A stretch of 64,000 nt of DNA from Gemmatimonadaceae bacterium (GCA_025930755.1 JAICOJ010000002.1:38873-102872), one strand, 5' to 3'; counted from the stretch's first letter, positions 52,709-63,743 are shown. Made by a program: numbers and translations. Notes: generated by a model not told the origin, from the letters alone.

Positions 52709-54099
52709 TGGGCTTGGGCGCGTCCGCTGTAGTTCTCGAAGCGCGTGTACGCCTTGTGGAAGAACAGGTTCACGATCCCGGTGGGCCCATTGCGCTGCTT
52801 GCCGACGATGACCTCGGCGCGCCCCTCGAGGGAGTTGCCGTCCTTGTCGGTTGGCCCCTCGTACATCTCCTGCCGGTAAATGAACATCTCGAGATCGGCG
52901 TCCTGCTCGATGGCGCCCGATTCGCGCAGATCCGAGAGCTGCGGCCGCTTGTCGGTGCGCTGTTCCGTCGCGCGCGACAGCTGCGAGAGCGCGACGACCG
53001 GCACGGCAAGCTCCTTGGCGAGTGCTTTGAGCGAGCGCGAGATCTGGCTGATCTCCTGAGTGCGGTTCTCGGCGTCCGACGTGCTCTGAATGAGCTGGAG
53101 GTAGTCGACGACGACGAGCCCGATGTTCGCGTCGGCACGAAGCCGCCGAGCCGCCGAGCGCATCTCGAGCAGCGTGATACCCGGGCTGTCGTCGATGAAG
53201 ATCGGTGCCTGGGCCAGAATGCCGGCCGCGCGTGCGAGGCGCGGAAAGTCGTCGTCGCGGAGCATTCCCTTCCGAAGCTTCTGCGCGTCGACGCGCGCTT
53301 CTCCCGTGAGCATCCGCTGCACGAGAGACTCCTTACTCATTTCCAGGGAGAAGAGCGCAACCGGAACGTTGTGCTCGATAGCCGCGTGTTGCGCGATGTT
53401 CAGGATGAACGCGGTCTTGCCCATCGAGGGGCGCGCTGCGACGACGATGAGGTCGGACGGCTGGAAGCCGGAGGTCAGCTCATCGAGGTCGGTGAAGCCG
53501 CTGGCCACGCCAGTGATCGATTTGCCACCGCGCTGCAGCGCTTCGATGCGCTCCATGGTCGGCCAGAGCAGCTCCTTGATGCGCGTGAATCCTTCGCGTC
53601 CCCGCTGCTGGCTGATCTCGAAGATGCGCGATTCCGCGTGATCGAGCAGCTCGCCGGCGGTCTGTCGTGCGTCGAAGGCTTCGGCGACGATGTCGGTGGA
53701 TGCCTCGATGAGTCGACGCAGCAGCGCCTTCTCGCGAACGATCTTGGCGTGGTATTCGACGTTCGCCGCCGTCGGAACGGCGTCGACGAGAAAGCCGACG
53801 TAATCCTTGCCGCCACTCGCGTCGAGCTCGCCGCGACGCTGCAGCTCGTCGGACAACGTGAGCGGATCGACGACATCGCCACGCTCCGAGATCGCGACCA
53901 TCGCGCGAAAGATCCGGCGATGCCCCTCGCGGTAGAACATCGTGTCATCCACGTGCTCGGTCGCGCGCAGGATCGCATCCTGGTCGATGAGCATGGCCGC
54001 GAGCACCGCTTGCTCGGCGTCCTCCGACCACGGAGGGCGCCGATCGCGGTACGCGTCACGCGGCGACTGAATCGAGTATTCGACGGACGAGCTTGACAT
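52705..54099 (-). CDS. dnaB: replicative DNA helicase
   Basis: Hexameric fork helicase of 464 residues. The N-terminal domain contains PPWSEDAEQAVLAAMLIDQD; Walker A is VAARPSMGKTAFILNIAQHA, and LFSLEMSKESLVQRMLTGEA, VVVDYLQLI and ALSQLSRATEQRTDKRPQLS follow. No intein is present. The ATG at 54099 makes a 44-nt overlap with the 3' end of udg; the N-terminal residues before PPWSEDAEQ are not conserved, so a later start is possible but no candidate codon stands out. Confidence 0.96.
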   Translation of the reverse strand: MSSSSVEYSIQSPRDAYRDRRPPWSEDAEQAVLAAMLIDQDAILRATEHVDDTMFYREGHRRIFRAMVAISERGDVVDPLTLSDELQRRGELDASGGKDYVGFLVDAVPTAANVEYHAKIVREKALLRRLIEASTDIVAEAFDARQTAGELLDHAESRIFEISQQRGREGFTRIKELLWPTMERIEALQRGGKSITGVASGFTDLDELTSGFQPSDLIVVAARPSMGKTAFILNIAQHAAIEHNVPVALFSLEMSKESLVQRMLTGEARVDAQKLRKGMLRDDDFPRLARAAGILAQAPIFIDDSPGITLLEMRSAARRLRADANIGLVVVDYLQLIQSTSDAENRTQEISQISRSLKALAKELAVPVVALSQLSRATEQRTDKRPQLSDLRESGAIEQDADLEMFIYRQEMYEGPTDKDGNSLEGRAEVIVGKQRNGPTGIVNLFFHKAYTRFENYSGRAQAQ

Positions 54100-55006
54100 C
54101 TTCCCAGGTGGGCTTCTTCCAGCCAGGGTTGCGTAGAAGCGCCGCCGGATGGTAGGTGGCGATGAGGGGCGTGCCGTGATACCAGTGCATCGCGCCGCGC
54201 AGCTTGCCGATCGCCACCTTGGTGTCGAGCAGCGTTTGAGCGGCGAACGTCCCGAGGGCGAGGATGACCTTGGGACGGATCAGCTCCACCTGCCGCAACA
54301 GGTAGGGACTGCACGCGGTGATCTCGTCGGGGGTCGGGTTCCGATTCCCCGGCGGACGGTGCTTCATCACGTTCGCGATGAACACCTCCTCCCGGCTCAA
54401 GTTAATGGCCCGGAGGATATCCGTCAGGAGTTTTCCCGCCTGTCCGACGAAGGGACGTCCTGTCTCGTCCTCGGTAGCACCGGGTGCCTCGCCGATGCAC
54501 ATGAGCTCGGCGGTGGCGCTTCCCTCTCCAGGCACTGGATTGATCGCCGTCGCGTACAGCGGGCAACGCGTGCACGTGCGCACCATCTCGGCGATGGCCC
54601 CCAGGCTCGACGCTCGTGCGATCGGGCCGCCAAAGAGCTCGGCCTCTGCGCCGCCAACGACGAGGCCCGCGGGGGCGAGCGCCGAGAGGCGGGTGGTCAT
54701 GCGAGGCGCTGGAGGCGCTGGAGGCGCTGGAGGCGCTGAAGGCGCTGAAGGCGCTGAAGGCGCTGAGGGAACGTCCGCCCGCGGGATTCGTACAGCTGGC
54801 GACATCACCTCGGCATCGGCATCGCGCAGCGCCTGGCGCCAATCGCCGCCGGCCGTCGTGCCTGCCGGACGTGCGGGGGCGCGTTTCCCCTGCGCGCCCA
54901 CGATGCGCAGCACTTCATCGACGGTGAGCTTGTCGAGCACCAGCTCCGATTCGCCCATCTCGCGACGCTGCTCCAGGTAGCGTCGAAACATCTCCTCAAC
55001 GGTCAC
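54056..55006 (-). CDS. uracil-DNA glycosylase, family 4 type
   Basis: Iron-sulfur uracil-DNA glycosylase. Residues about 135-316 carry TCTRCPLYATAINPVPGEGS, MCIGEAPGATEDETGRPFVG (active motif), NVMKHRPPGNRNPTPDEITA and ATYHPAALLRNP; the Cys in these segments would bind [4Fe-4S]. The N-terminal 120 residues are an extension with a helical start and a Ser-Ala-Pro/Pro-Ala-Pro repeat tract (residues about 80-102) coded by a 9-bp tandem repeat. Start is GTG, overlapping coaBC by 11 nt. The 3' end overlaps dnaB by 44 nt. Confidence 0.9.
   Translation of the reverse strand: MTVEEMFRRYLEQRREMGESELVLDKLTVDEVLRIVGAQGKRAPARPAGTTAGGDWRQALRDADAEVMSPAVRIPRADVPSAPSAPSAPSAPPAPPAPPAPRMTTRLSALAPAGLVVGGAEAELFGGPIARASSLGAIAEMVRTCTRCPLYATAINPVPGEGSATAELMCIGEAPGATEDETGRPFVGQAGKLLTDILRAINLSREEVFIANVMKHRPPGNRNPTPDEITACSPYLLRQVELIRPKVILALGTFAAQTLLDTKVAIGKLRGAMHWYHGTPLIATYHPAALLRNPGWKKPTWEDVKLVRRILDSVAA
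54703..54765. repeat. 7 copies of a 9-bp tandem repeat in udg
   Basis: Four copies of GAGGCGCTG followed by three of AAGGCGCTG (plus strand) in the udg coding sequence. On the coding strand they give Pro-Ala-Pro and Ser-Ala-Pro triplets. Being a multiple of three, copy number can change without breaking the frame. The tract forms the linker between the N-terminal extension and the catalytic domain. Confidence 0.9.
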
Positions 55007-56201
55007 GCAGCAGCGCCTCCACGCGGTCGAGAATTGCGTCGGCGACGTCCGTCTTGGGCATGAGTCCGAGCGCCTCGGTTCGGCCGTCCCGGTGCACGAT
55101 CGTCACCCGGTTGGTGTCGACCGCGAACCCAGCGCCCGCCTCCGTGGAATCGTTGACGACCACGAAATCGAGATCCTTCGCGGCGAGCTTCTCCCGGCCG
55201 CCTGCGAGCGCGTCTCCGGTCTCGAGCGCAAATCCAACGACGACGGCGCCAGGTGGACGCGCATCTCGCGTCGTCTTGAGAATGTCGGGTGTGGGAGAGA
55301 GGGCGATTGTCCCGGGGTTGTCCTTCTTCTTGATCTTTTTTTCGGAAGGCGCCGCCGCGCCGAAGTCCGCCGGCGCGGCGGCCATGACGAGTGCATCCGC
55401 CCGCGGGAGCGCGGCCCGCACGGCGGTCGCCATTTCCTGCGTCGTCTCGACCGTCGTCACTTCGATGCCGGGCGGCAGGGGAACCTCCAGTGGGCCGGCC
55501 ACGAGCGCGACGGTTGCCCCGCGGCGCCATGCTGCTGCCGCGATCGCGATCCCCATCTTCCCGGTACTGCGGTTGGAGAGGAACCGAACCGGATCCACAG
55601 GCTCGCGCGTTGGGCCGGCGGTAACCAGTACGTGCCGGCCTCGAAAGGCGCCATTGGTCTCGAGCAAGCGGCCGATGTGGGCGAGAATGGTCTCGGGCTC
55701 GGGCATGCGCCCGGGCCCGCTCCCCTCCCCGGCAGCGAGCGGTCCCTCGTCAGGCTCGATCACGCTGTGTCCCATCTCGCGAAGGTGCTGCACGTTCTGC
55801 TGCGTCTGCCGATTCGCCCACATCCGGTCGTTCATCGCCGGCACGAGGAGCACCGGAGCCTGCGTCGCCAGCAGGCAGGCGGTCAGCAAATCGTCGGCGA
55901 AACCGTGGGCTACGCGCGCGAGAAAATCGGCTGTTGCGGGTGCGACGACCACGGCATGCGCCGCCTTCGCGAGCGCGATGTGATCGAGGGCGCGCCCGGC
56001 CTCGAAGAGATCGGTATGCACCGGTCGGCCGGTCAACGCCTCGAACGTCACCGGACCGACGAACTCGGTCGCGGCGCGCGTCATGACGACATCCACTTCC
56101 GCGCCGGCCGACGTCAACAAACGCGCGAGCCACCCCGTCTTGTAGCTCGCGATTCCCCCCGTGACGCCGAGGACGATTCGACGGCCGGCGTAGGGGCGCA
56201 T
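54996..56201 (-). CDS. coaBC: bifunctional phosphopantothenoylcysteine synthetase/decarboxylase
   Basis: Two steps of coenzyme A synthesis. The N-terminal flavoprotein half has RIVLGVTGGIASYKTGWLAR, the His region LDHIALAKAAHAVVVAPATA, and PAMNDRMWAN. The C-terminal CoaB half starts near VLVTAGPTREPVDPVRFLSN with RSTGKMG, then DLDFVVVNDS. The 401 residues match the family. It lies 7 nt after rpoZ, a very common rpoZ-coaBC pairing. Confidence 0.95.
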   Translation of the reverse strand: MRPYAGRRIVLGVTGGIASYKTGWLARLLTSAGAEVDVVMTRAATEFVGPVTFEALTGRPVHTDLFEAGRALDHIALAKAAHAVVVAPATADFLARVAHGFADDLLTACLLATQAPVLLVPAMNDRMWANRQTQQNVQHLREMGHSVIEPDEGPLAAGEGSGPGRMPEPETILAHIGRLLETNGAFRGRHVLVTAGPTREPVDPVRFLSNRSTGKMGIAIAAAAWRRGATVALVAGPLEVPLPPGIEVTTVETTQEMATAVRAALPRADALVMAAAPADFGAAAPSEKKIKKKDNPGTIALSPTPDILKTTRDARPPGAVVVGFALETGDALAGGREKLAAKDLDFVVVNDSTEAGAGFAVDTNRVTIVHRDGRTEALGLMPKTDVADAILDRVEALLRDR

Positions 56202-56208
56202 GCGGAGA

Positions 56209-56418
56209 TTACTGGCCGCGTCGCCGCGGAAGCACGCGGTACTCGATCGCGCCGTCCGTGAGCTCCTCGAGCGAGCGCGTCGTCAGCTTCTTCTCGCCCG
56301 GACGCGAACGGTCCCGCGGAAACTCGTTGATGATGCGCGCATACTTCGCCGCGACGAGAACGCCGAGGTATTTGTTCGCCGCGTGCTGCGCGACTTCGAC
56401 TGGCGTGAAAACCTGCAT
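56209..56418 (-). CDS. rpoZ: RNA polymerase omega subunit
   Basis: Small subunit aiding RNA polymerase assembly, and in some bacteria binding ppGpp. The 69-residue product has AANKYLGVLVAAKYARIINE and LTTRSLEELTDGAIEYRV, the conserved core. It follows gmk by 4 nt, the widespread gmk-rpoZ order. Confidence 0.9.
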   Translation of the reverse strand: MQVFTPVEVAQHAANKYLGVLVAAKYARIINEFPRDRSRPGEKKLTTRSLEELTDGAIEYRVLPRRRGQ

Positions 56419-56422
56419 GGGA

Positions 56423-57067
56423 TCACTTGGGTGAATTGTTGTCGACTTCCCGCTCCAAACGCTCCGTCAGCGATCGAACCTGCTCCTCCAGATTGTGCAC
56501 CCGCTCCCGGCGACTGGTCTCGGCGTCGATCACCGCCGACACCCGCGCCACCGCGCGATCCAGATCGTCGTTCACGACCACGTAATGATAGTCTTCCGCG
56601 TGCCGCAACTCCTCCAGCGCGCTCATCATGCGCCGCGCCAGCGACGCGCGATCCTCGGTCTTTCTCGCTCTCAGCCTCGCGAGGAGCACATCCGCGGACG
56701 GAGGCAACACGAACACCAGCACCGCGTGCGGATACGCGCGGGCCAACTGCGCCGCTCCCTGCACGTCGATGTCCATGATTACGTGCTGGCCGTCCGCCAG
56801 CACCCGCTCGATCTCGCTGCGCAACGTGCCGTACCAATGCCCGTGCACTTCCGCACACTCGGCGAACTCTCCTCGCTCCCGGCGCTCCCGAAATTCCTCC
56901 GAGGTCAGAAAGAAGTAATCACGCCCCGTGGTTTCGCCCGCGCGCGGTTTCCGGGTCGTGCACGAGATCGAGTATCCAACATCCGGCCGCCACTCCAGCA
57001 GCCGCCGCGCGATCGTCGTCTTTCCGCCCCCTGATGGCGCCGACAGGATGAGCGGAAAGGGGTTCAT
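56423..57067 (-). CDS. gmk: guanylate kinase
   Basis: Phosphorylates GMP to GDP. The 214-residue product has the P-loop LSAPSGGGKTTIARRLLEW, GMP-binding YSISCTTRKPRAGETTGRDY and VIMDIDVQGAAQLARAYPHA. The C-terminus ends in a charged helix (RSLTERLEREVDNNSPK). It overlaps yicC by 4 nt. Confidence 0.96.
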   Translation of the reverse strand: MNPFPLILSAPSGGGKTTIARRLLEWRPDVGYSISCTTRKPRAGETTGRDYFFLTSEEFRERRERGEFAECAEVHGHWYGTLRSEIERVLADGQHVIMDIDVQGAAQLARAYPHAVLVFVLPPSADVLLARLRARKTEDRASLARRMMSALEELRHAEDYHYVVVNDDLDRAVARVSAVIDAETSRRERVHNLEEQVRSLTERLEREVDNNSPK

Positions 57068-57939
57068 TCGAGATTCTCGACCTGCTCGGCGATCCGCTCC
57101 AGCTCCTCCTTGACGGCGACGACGTCATGCGTCATGGCGACGTCGCGCGACTTGCTGCCCGTAGTGTTCGCTTCCCGGACCATCTCCTGTAGCAGAAAGG
57201 CGAGTCGCTTACCGACTGGCTCCGCACCACCGCGCTGGAGCGTGTCGCGAAACGCCGTAATGTGCGAGCGAAAGCGATCGATCTCCTCGGCCACATCGAG
57301 CCGATCCGCCAGCAGGGCGATCTCCTGCGCCAGACGCTGCTCGTCCATCGTCGTGCTTCCCGTCAGCTCCGCCACCGCGGCGCGCAGTCGCTCGCGCTCG
57401 GCGACGATCCGCTCGGGGGCCCGCGCTGCGATCCGCTCGAGCGCCTGCTCCACGAGCGCGATCCGCTCGGCGAGCACCGTCCCCATTCTCTGCCCCTCCG
57501 ACTCCCGCATCGCCGTGAGCGCCGCGACCGCCTGCCTAACCAGCTCAACGAGCTCCTCCACCGCACCACCGATCTCGGCCGAGCGCTCGCTGGTCATGAC
57601 ATTCGGCATCCGCAGCACCGTCGAGATACTCACCGCCTCCTCCAGGCCGTGGTCGCGTTGGAGGCGGCGGAGGACCTCCAGCGCCTCGGCGAATCGGCGC
57701 TCGTCGACTGCGCTGTCGCCAGCCGCTTCGCGCTCGATGCGCGCGATGAGGGTGACGTGTCCGCGAGTGATCGCGCGTCGAAGCGTCTCGCGGACCTCAC
57801 CCTCCCACCGCGATAGCTCGGCGGGGAGCTTGAGGCTTGGATTGAAAAAGCGATGGTTGACGGTTCGAAGCTCGACACTCACGCGTGCCGCTCCCACCTG
57901 TCCTGCGGCGGCGCCGAACCCCGTCATGCTTCGGATCAT
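57064..57939 (-). CDS. YicC-family endoribonuclease-like protein
   Basis: A 291-residue protein beginning MIRSMTGFGAA, then ELRTVNHRFFNPSLKLPAEL, and ending ANTTGSKSRDVAMTHDVVAV with KEELERIAEQVENLE, all diagnostic of the YicC/YloC family. Relatives are reported to be ribonucleases acting on RNA. It begins the yicC-gmk-rpoZ-coaBC series that is shared by many phyla. The spacer to the outer-membrane gene upstream is 37 nt. Confidence 0.92.
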   Translation of the reverse strand: MIRSMTGFGAAAGQVGAARVSVELRTVNHRFFNPSLKLPAELSRWEGEVRETLRRAITRGHVTLIARIEREAAGDSAVDERRFAEALEVLRRLQRDHGLEEAVSISTVLRMPNVMTSERSAEIGGAVEELVELVRQAVAALTAMRESEGQRMGTVLAERIALVEQALERIAARAPERIVAERERLRAAVAELTGSTTMDEQRLAQEIALLADRLDVAEEIDRFRSHITAFRDTLQRGGAEPVGKRLAFLLQEMVREANTTGSKSRDVAMTHDVVAVKEELERIAEQVENLE

Positions 57940-57976
57940 GGCAAGTCATGCAAGTTACGGCGCCGCAACGACCTTG

Positions 57977-59776
57977 TCAATTCCAGAAGTCCCATCGCAC
58001 CCCGTACAACGTCGTCTGACGCGGCAGGCTATAGCCGGGCACCAGCTCGGTCGCCCGCTGGCCGATCGTATAGCGCTGCCGCCAGAACAGCACGGCGTCG
58101 ACGAGCCGGATCTCGAGCAGGGAGCTGAGCTCGTGACTGCTGAGCGCCACGAGCGGACCGATCGAGCGCTGGAAGGAGATCCCATCGCGGTAATCGTGAC
58201 GGACGGAGATCAGGGCCCCGAAATGACCGCTGGGAAACTTCGTCAACCACCGCGTGCGGACGTACACCTCGGAGCGAACCTGCATCCGCGGTCGGTAGCT
58301 GCCTTGCCGCTCCCAGCGGAACGCAAAGATGTCGGCGTGAACGGCGCGCCACACGCGCCCCCGCACGCCGCCGAACAGGGCCGTCGTGCGTCCCTCATCG
58401 TGGGGCACGAACGTGGAATCGAAGATGATCGGCGGGGTGACGTGAATCGAGTCGAGCGTGACGGCGCCCCCCGTCAGCCACAGGTCGCCGAGGCGGAGCG
58501 CCACTTCCCCTCTGGCGCTCATCACGTCGTCGGCATCGAGGTCGCTCGGAGCGCGACGCAGCGACGCGACCGCCGCGAGGGAGAGGAACGACACCGGAGA
58601 GAAGCGGGCGGAGATCTCCCCCAGCGATGTCGAATCCCCACCCCGCCATTCGGCGAGGGCGGCCAGTCCTCCCAGGCGATGATCGAGGGCCACACGCCCG
58701 GCAATCGCGTGAAACCCATCGTCGCCACCGTACGTGCGACTCGTGAGGCTGGTGCGAAATGCCTTGGACGACCAGCCTAACGCGCCTACGACCTGACGCT
58801 GCGAGCGCCTGGCTTCAATGGTGTCGAGCGGGAGCCGGGGCGGATCGATCCGCTCCCGCGTGAACGCCTGGGACGCGAGCACGAGCTGCGCCCAGCCTCC
58901 GCTCTCGGGGTCGCCGACGCCGATGCGGCCGTACGCGTCGCGTCGGATCGAGTTCACACGCGGGATCTCGTACGCATCCCCCCGACGCTGAACATTGCGC
59001 TGTCGTCGGGCGCGAATCCCGAATCCGTCGACGCTCACGCCGCGTGCTGCCCAGCCAAGGCGGGCGATGAGCGAGAGCTCGTCGCCGCCACCGGAGGGAA
59101 TCCCGCTCGTCCCATATTGCTGGAACCCGCCTTGTATCGCTTCGCCATGGCCGAACCGGCGGCCGAGCATTCCGCGATACAGGTTCGTGTCCTCATCCCC
59201 CGTGAACACATCGGTCCGTGATGCCGTGCTCGTTCGCTCCACGCGCCACGACCGAAGGTGCACACGAAGCTCGTCGGCGCCGCGCTCGACGAGCACCTCC
59301 TCGAGCGTCCAGAGCTGGACCTCCGCGAGATCGAGCAACCCACCCGTTCGATCGTCCAACGGCCGCAGCTCGATTCCGTCGTAGAAGACGCGCACGCGTC
59401 CCCCACCGCCTAACCACGTCACCTCGGCCGGAGCGGCGATCCATCCCGACCGAAACGGCGTCGCACCGGGGATGCGCTCCAGCAGCTCGAGCAGTGTGAG
59501 CCCGCCACCGGCGAAGAGCTCATCACGCGTCCAGTGGTAACGGCCCGCCGCATCCATGGTGAGCGGAAATTCGGCCCGCGCCAGCGGCGCCTCGATCGTA
59601 TCGCGCCGGATCACCGTGTCTCGCTGCGTGCGAATCGTGTCGGCACCCGGCGGGGTCGTGTCTCGCGGCACGGCGACCGTATCGCGCGGCGGATCCTGAC
59701 TCGCGGCGCTGGAGTAAAAAACGGCCCCGGCCACGAGGCCGAGGCCGGCGCAGCGAAGCCAGATCCGCGCGCTCAG
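57977..59776 (-). CDS. outer-membrane plug/beta-barrel protein, probable CTG start
   Basis: A 599-residue protein not matched to a named family. A clear signal peptide ([20 protein letters not shown], then SSAAS) begins right after a CTG codon at 59776; no ATG, GTG or TTG in frame gives a whole signal peptide. That CTG overlaps the pepA stop as CTGA, like the ATGA/GTGA joints elsewhere. A Thr/Arg/Asp-rich linker follows, then a TonB-plug-like region (LTLLELLERIPGATPFRSGW, VRVFYDGIELRPLDD, EEVLVERGADELRVHLRSWR). The rest alternates polar and hydrophobic residues with many aromatic ends, as in an outer-membrane barrel, finishing TLYGVRWDFWN. A TonB box is not obvious, and the substrate is unknown. 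Confidence 0.65.
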   Translation of the reverse strand: MSARIWLRCAGLGLVAGAVFYSSAASQDPPRDTVAVPRDTTPPGADTIRTQRDTVIRRDTIEAPLARAEFPLTMDAAGRYHWTRDELFAGGGLTLLELLERIPGATPFRSGWIAAPAEVTWLGGGGRVRVFYDGIELRPLDDRTGGLLDLAEVQLWTLEEVLVERGADELRVHLRSWRVERTSTASRTDVFTGDEDTNLYRGMLGRRFGHGEAIQGGFQQYGTSGIPSGGGDELSLIARLGWAARGVSVDGFGIRARRQRNVQRRGDAYEIPRVNSIRRDAYGRIGVGDPESGGWAQLVLASQAFTRERIDPPRLPLDTIEARRSQRQVVGALGWSSKAFRTSLTSRTYGGDDGFHAIAGRVALDHRLGGLAALAEWRGGDSTSLGEISARFSPVSFLSLAAVASLRRAPSDLDADDVMSARGEVALRLGDLWLTGGAVTLDSIHVTPPIIFDSTFVPHDEGRTTALFGGVRGRVWRAVHADIFAFRWERQGSYRPRMQVRSEVYVRTRWLTKFPSGHFGALISVRHDYRDGISFQRSIGPLVALSSHELSSLLEIRLVDAVLFWRQRYTIGQRATELVPGYSLPRQTTLYGVRWDFWN

Positions 59777-61245
59777 CTCACCCGCCCGCGTACGAACTCG
59801 ACGAACGTTCCGACCGGGACGCCCGTGGGCCCTTTCGGAAGTGCGACGAGATCGGTCTCGGAGTACGCTGTCCCCGCGATGTCGAGATGGACCCACGGGT
59901 AGCTCTCCGTGAACTCCTTCAGGAACATCGCCGCCGCGATCGCGCCCGCGGCGCGGCCGCCGGAATTCTTGATGTCGGCGACGTCGGACTTGTTGAGCTC
60001 CTTGTAATCCTCCCAGGTCGGCAGCTGCCATCCCGGCTCACTCGCGCGCTTGCCTGCGCCCAACACCTCCTGCACCAGCGCCTCATCGTTGCCGAAGACG
60101 CCTGACGCCGTGTGGCCGAGCGCAATGACGCATGCACCGGTGAGCGTCGCTGCGTCCAGTACCGCGGCAGGCTCGTACCGGCGCGCCCACGACAGCACAT
60201 CGCACAGCACGAGGCGTCCCTCGGCATCCGTATTGACGATCTCGATGTACTTCCCGAGATGGCTCTTGAGAACGTCACCGGGCTTGAATGCCGTTCCGCT
60301 CGGCATGTTCGTAGTGCTGCCGACGAGACCGACGACGTTGGCCTTGAGGTCCAGCCTCCCAATGGCTTCCATGGCGCCAAGAACCGCGGCCGCGCCGCAC
60401 ATGTCGAACTTCATCAGCTCCATGCTTTGCGCGGGCTTGATCGAAATTCCGCCCGAATCGAAGCAGAGTCCCTTTCCGACCAGCACGACGGGCCGGCCCG
60501 AGCCCCGCCGATGCTCGAGCGCGATGAGCTTGGGATCCTGCGGCGTGCCCTGCGCGACGCCGAGAAACGATCCCATGCCTTCGTCCTCCATTTCCTTGCG
60601 GCCGAGCACCGTGGCCTTCATCCCGTGCCGTTTGCCGATCTCGCGACCGACGTCGGCGAGATAGTCGGGGGTGCAGAGATTCCCCGGCATCATCGCGAGA
60701 CGTCTCGCGAGCGCCATCCCCTCGGCGATCGCCACGCCGGTTTCGACCTCGCCTTTCGCCCGCTTCTCGTCCCGCACGAGCACCACCGCCTCGTCAGGGG
60801 CTGGACGGCGCTCGTCGTCCGGCGGAGGGGTCTTCGTCTCGGTGTACTCCCAGACCCCCATCGAAAGTCCAATGACCGCACTCTCGACGCTGCCCGCGGA
60901 GCCATCCTGATACCACGCGATTTCGCGTGCTCCAGTGCGGCGGGCAAACCGTGCGGCGATCATGGCCGCACGGCGAAGCGCGCCAGCGGGCTCGGTCACG
61001 GTCCCCATCCCGACGAGCAGAATGCGTTGCGGACCTTTCGTCCCGCCGACGAGGTGCATGGTCTCGTCTCGCGCAAAGCGGAAATCGCGCCGGTCGATGA
61101 CGCGGGAGAGCGCCCCGCCGAGCGCGTCATCGAGTGCCGTGATGCCATCGTCGAGCTTGGTGCCCTTCGCCAGCGGCAGCACGAGCAGCGGGACGTCGAC
61201 GGACCGCAGCTGTCCGCTGCGAACCGAGAATCGCAGGGAGCTCAC
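59773..61245 (-). CDS. pepA: leucyl aminopeptidase (M17)
   Basis: Cytoplasmic two-metal aminopeptidase. The 490-residue product has [20 protein letters not shown] with the Lys and Asp ligands, [18 protein letters not shown] and the signature [17 protein letters not shown]. The last conserved stretch is [23 protein letters not shown] start overlaps the icd stop. Peptide degradation is its likely role; some relatives also bind DNA, which cannot be judged here. Confidence 0.95.
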   Translation of the reverse strand: MSSLRFSVRSGQLRSVDVPLLVLPLAKGTKLDDGITALDDALGGALSRVIDRRDFRFARDETMHLVGGTKGPQRILLVGMGTVTEPAGALRRAAMIAARFARRTGAREIAWYQDGSAGSVESAVIGLSMGVWEYTETKTPPPDDERRPAPDEAVVLVRDEKRAKGEVETGVAIAEGMALARRLAMMPGNLCTPDYLADVGREIGKRHGMKATVLGRKEMEDEGMGSFLGVAQGTPQDPKLIALEHRRGSGRPVVLVGKGLCFDSGGISIKPAQSMELMKFDMCGAAAVLGAMEAIGRLDLKANVVGLVGSTTNMPSGTAFKPGDVLKSHLGKYIEIVNTDAEGRLVLCDVLSWARRYEPAAVLDAATLTGACVIALGHTASGVFGNDEALVQEVLGAGKRASEPGWQLPTWEDYKELNKSDVADIKNSGGRAAGAIAAAMFLKEFTESYPWVHLDIAGTAYSETDLVALPKGPTGVPVGTFVEFVRGRVS

Positions 61246-62486
61246 GCCATCCCCGCGATGATGGCATCGGCGAACGCCGACGTGCTCACCTCGGTCGATC
61301 CTGGCATCTGCCGCGCAAGATCGTACGTCACGCGGCGCGACTTGATCGCATGCTCGATGCCTTTGACGATGAGGCGGCCGACGTCATCCCACTCGAGGTA
61401 CTCGAACATCATGACACCCGAGAGAATGACGCTGCAGGGATTGACCTTGTCCTGGCCAGCGTATTTTGGCGCGGTGCCGTGGGTCGCCTCGAAGCAGGCA
61501 AGCCCATCACCGACGTTGCCGCCCGGCGCCATGCCGAGGCCGCCGACCTGCGCAGCAGCCGCGTCGCTGAGATAGTCGCCGTTGAGGTTGGGCGTCGCGA
61601 TCACGGAGTACTCCGACGGTCGAAGCAGTAGCTGCTGAAACATCGCGTCCGCGATGCGGTCCTTGATCACGAGGCAGTCGACTTTCGCGCTGCCGCTGAT
61701 CTTGCCGAGATCCGCTTCGCTGATCACGTGCTCGCCGTAGCGCTCCTTCGCGACCTCGTAGCCCCAATCACGAAAGGCGCCCTCGGTGAACTTCATGATG
61801 TTGCCCTTGTGCACGAGCGTCACCGACTGGCGACCCGTGCGCAACGCGTACCGAATCGCCATGTCGACGAGCCGCTTCGAGCCGAACTCGGACATCGGCT
61901 TGATTCCAATGGCGGAGCCTTCGCGGATGTTCTTGCCCATCGTGTCGACGATGAAATCGCGGACGCGTCTGGCCTCTTCGCTGCCCGCTTTCCACTCGAT
62001 GCCGGCGTAGACGTCTTCGATGTTCTCGCGGAAGATGACGACGTCGACCTTTCCCGGCTCCTTCACCGGGGCGCCGACGCCCTCGAAGTAGCGCACCGGG
62101 CGGATGCAGGCGTAGAGATCGAGCACCTGCCGCAGCGTCACGTTCAGCGACCGAATGCCGCCGCCCACCGGCGTCGTGAGCGGCCCCTTGATCGAGACGC
62201 GAAACTCCTGCATCGCGTCGACGGTCTCCTGTGGCAGCCAGTCGTTGTGCGCCTTGAAGGCCTTTTCGCCGGCAAAGACCTCCATCCATGCGACACGGCG
62301 CTTTCCGGCAAAGATGCGCTGAACGGCCGCGTCGAAGACGCGACGCGAGGCGCGCCAGATGTCGGGCCCCGTGCCGTCTCCCTCGATGAACGGGATGATC
62401 GGCGTGTCGGGAACGTTCAGCTTTCCGTTGGAGAAGCCGATGCGCTCGCCATCCCGCGGCACTGTGGCGAATCGGTAGCTGGTCAT
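61242..62486 (-). CDS. icd: isocitrate dehydrogenase, NADP-type
   Basis: Oxidative decarboxylation of isocitrate in the TCA cycle. At 414 residues it closely follows the E. coli-type enzyme: [40 protein letters not shown] with the Ser that is phosphorylated by AceK in enteric bacteria, and [18 protein letters not shown]. The cofactor region has [20 protein letters not shown] and [19 protein letters not shown] is favoured by overall type, not proved. It lies 69 nt after gltA, so citrate synthase and this enzyme are co-expressed. Confidence 0.94.
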   Translation of the reverse strand: MTSYRFATVPRDGERIGFSNGKLNVPDTPIIPFIEGDGTGPDIWRASRRVFDAAVQRIFAGKRRVAWMEVFAGEKAFKAHNDWLPQETVDAMQEFRVSIKGPLTTPVGGGIRSLNVTLRQVLDLYACIRPVRYFEGVGAPVKEPGKVDVVIFRENIEDVYAGIEWKAGSEEARRVRDFIVDTMGKNIREGSAIGIKPMSEFGSKRLVDMAIRYALRTGRQSVTLVHKGNIMKFTEGAFRDWGYEVAKERYGEHVISEADLGKISGSAKVDCLVIKDRIADAMFQQLLLRPSEYSVIATPNLNGDYLSDAAAAQVGGLGMAPGGNVGDGLACFEATHGTAPKYAGQDKVNPCSVILSGVMMFEYLEWDDVGRLIVKGIEHAIKSRRVTYDLARQMPGSTEVSTSAFADAIIAGMA

Positions 62487-62555
62487 GACTCGATCAGGGG
62501 GAGATGTCGCACGGGCGCGGTCGGGCGCGCGCTCGTGCGCATGCGGAATGAGTGC

Positions 62556-63707
<1,152 letters not shown>

Positions 63708-63743
63708 CTATGACTCAGGGTGATGCGTGAACGGTCATGAGTA

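Noticed and set aside
52705..54099. Intein in DnaB
   Set aside because: DnaB is a frequent intein site, but the protein has normal length and uninterrupted Walker and DYLQ motifs.
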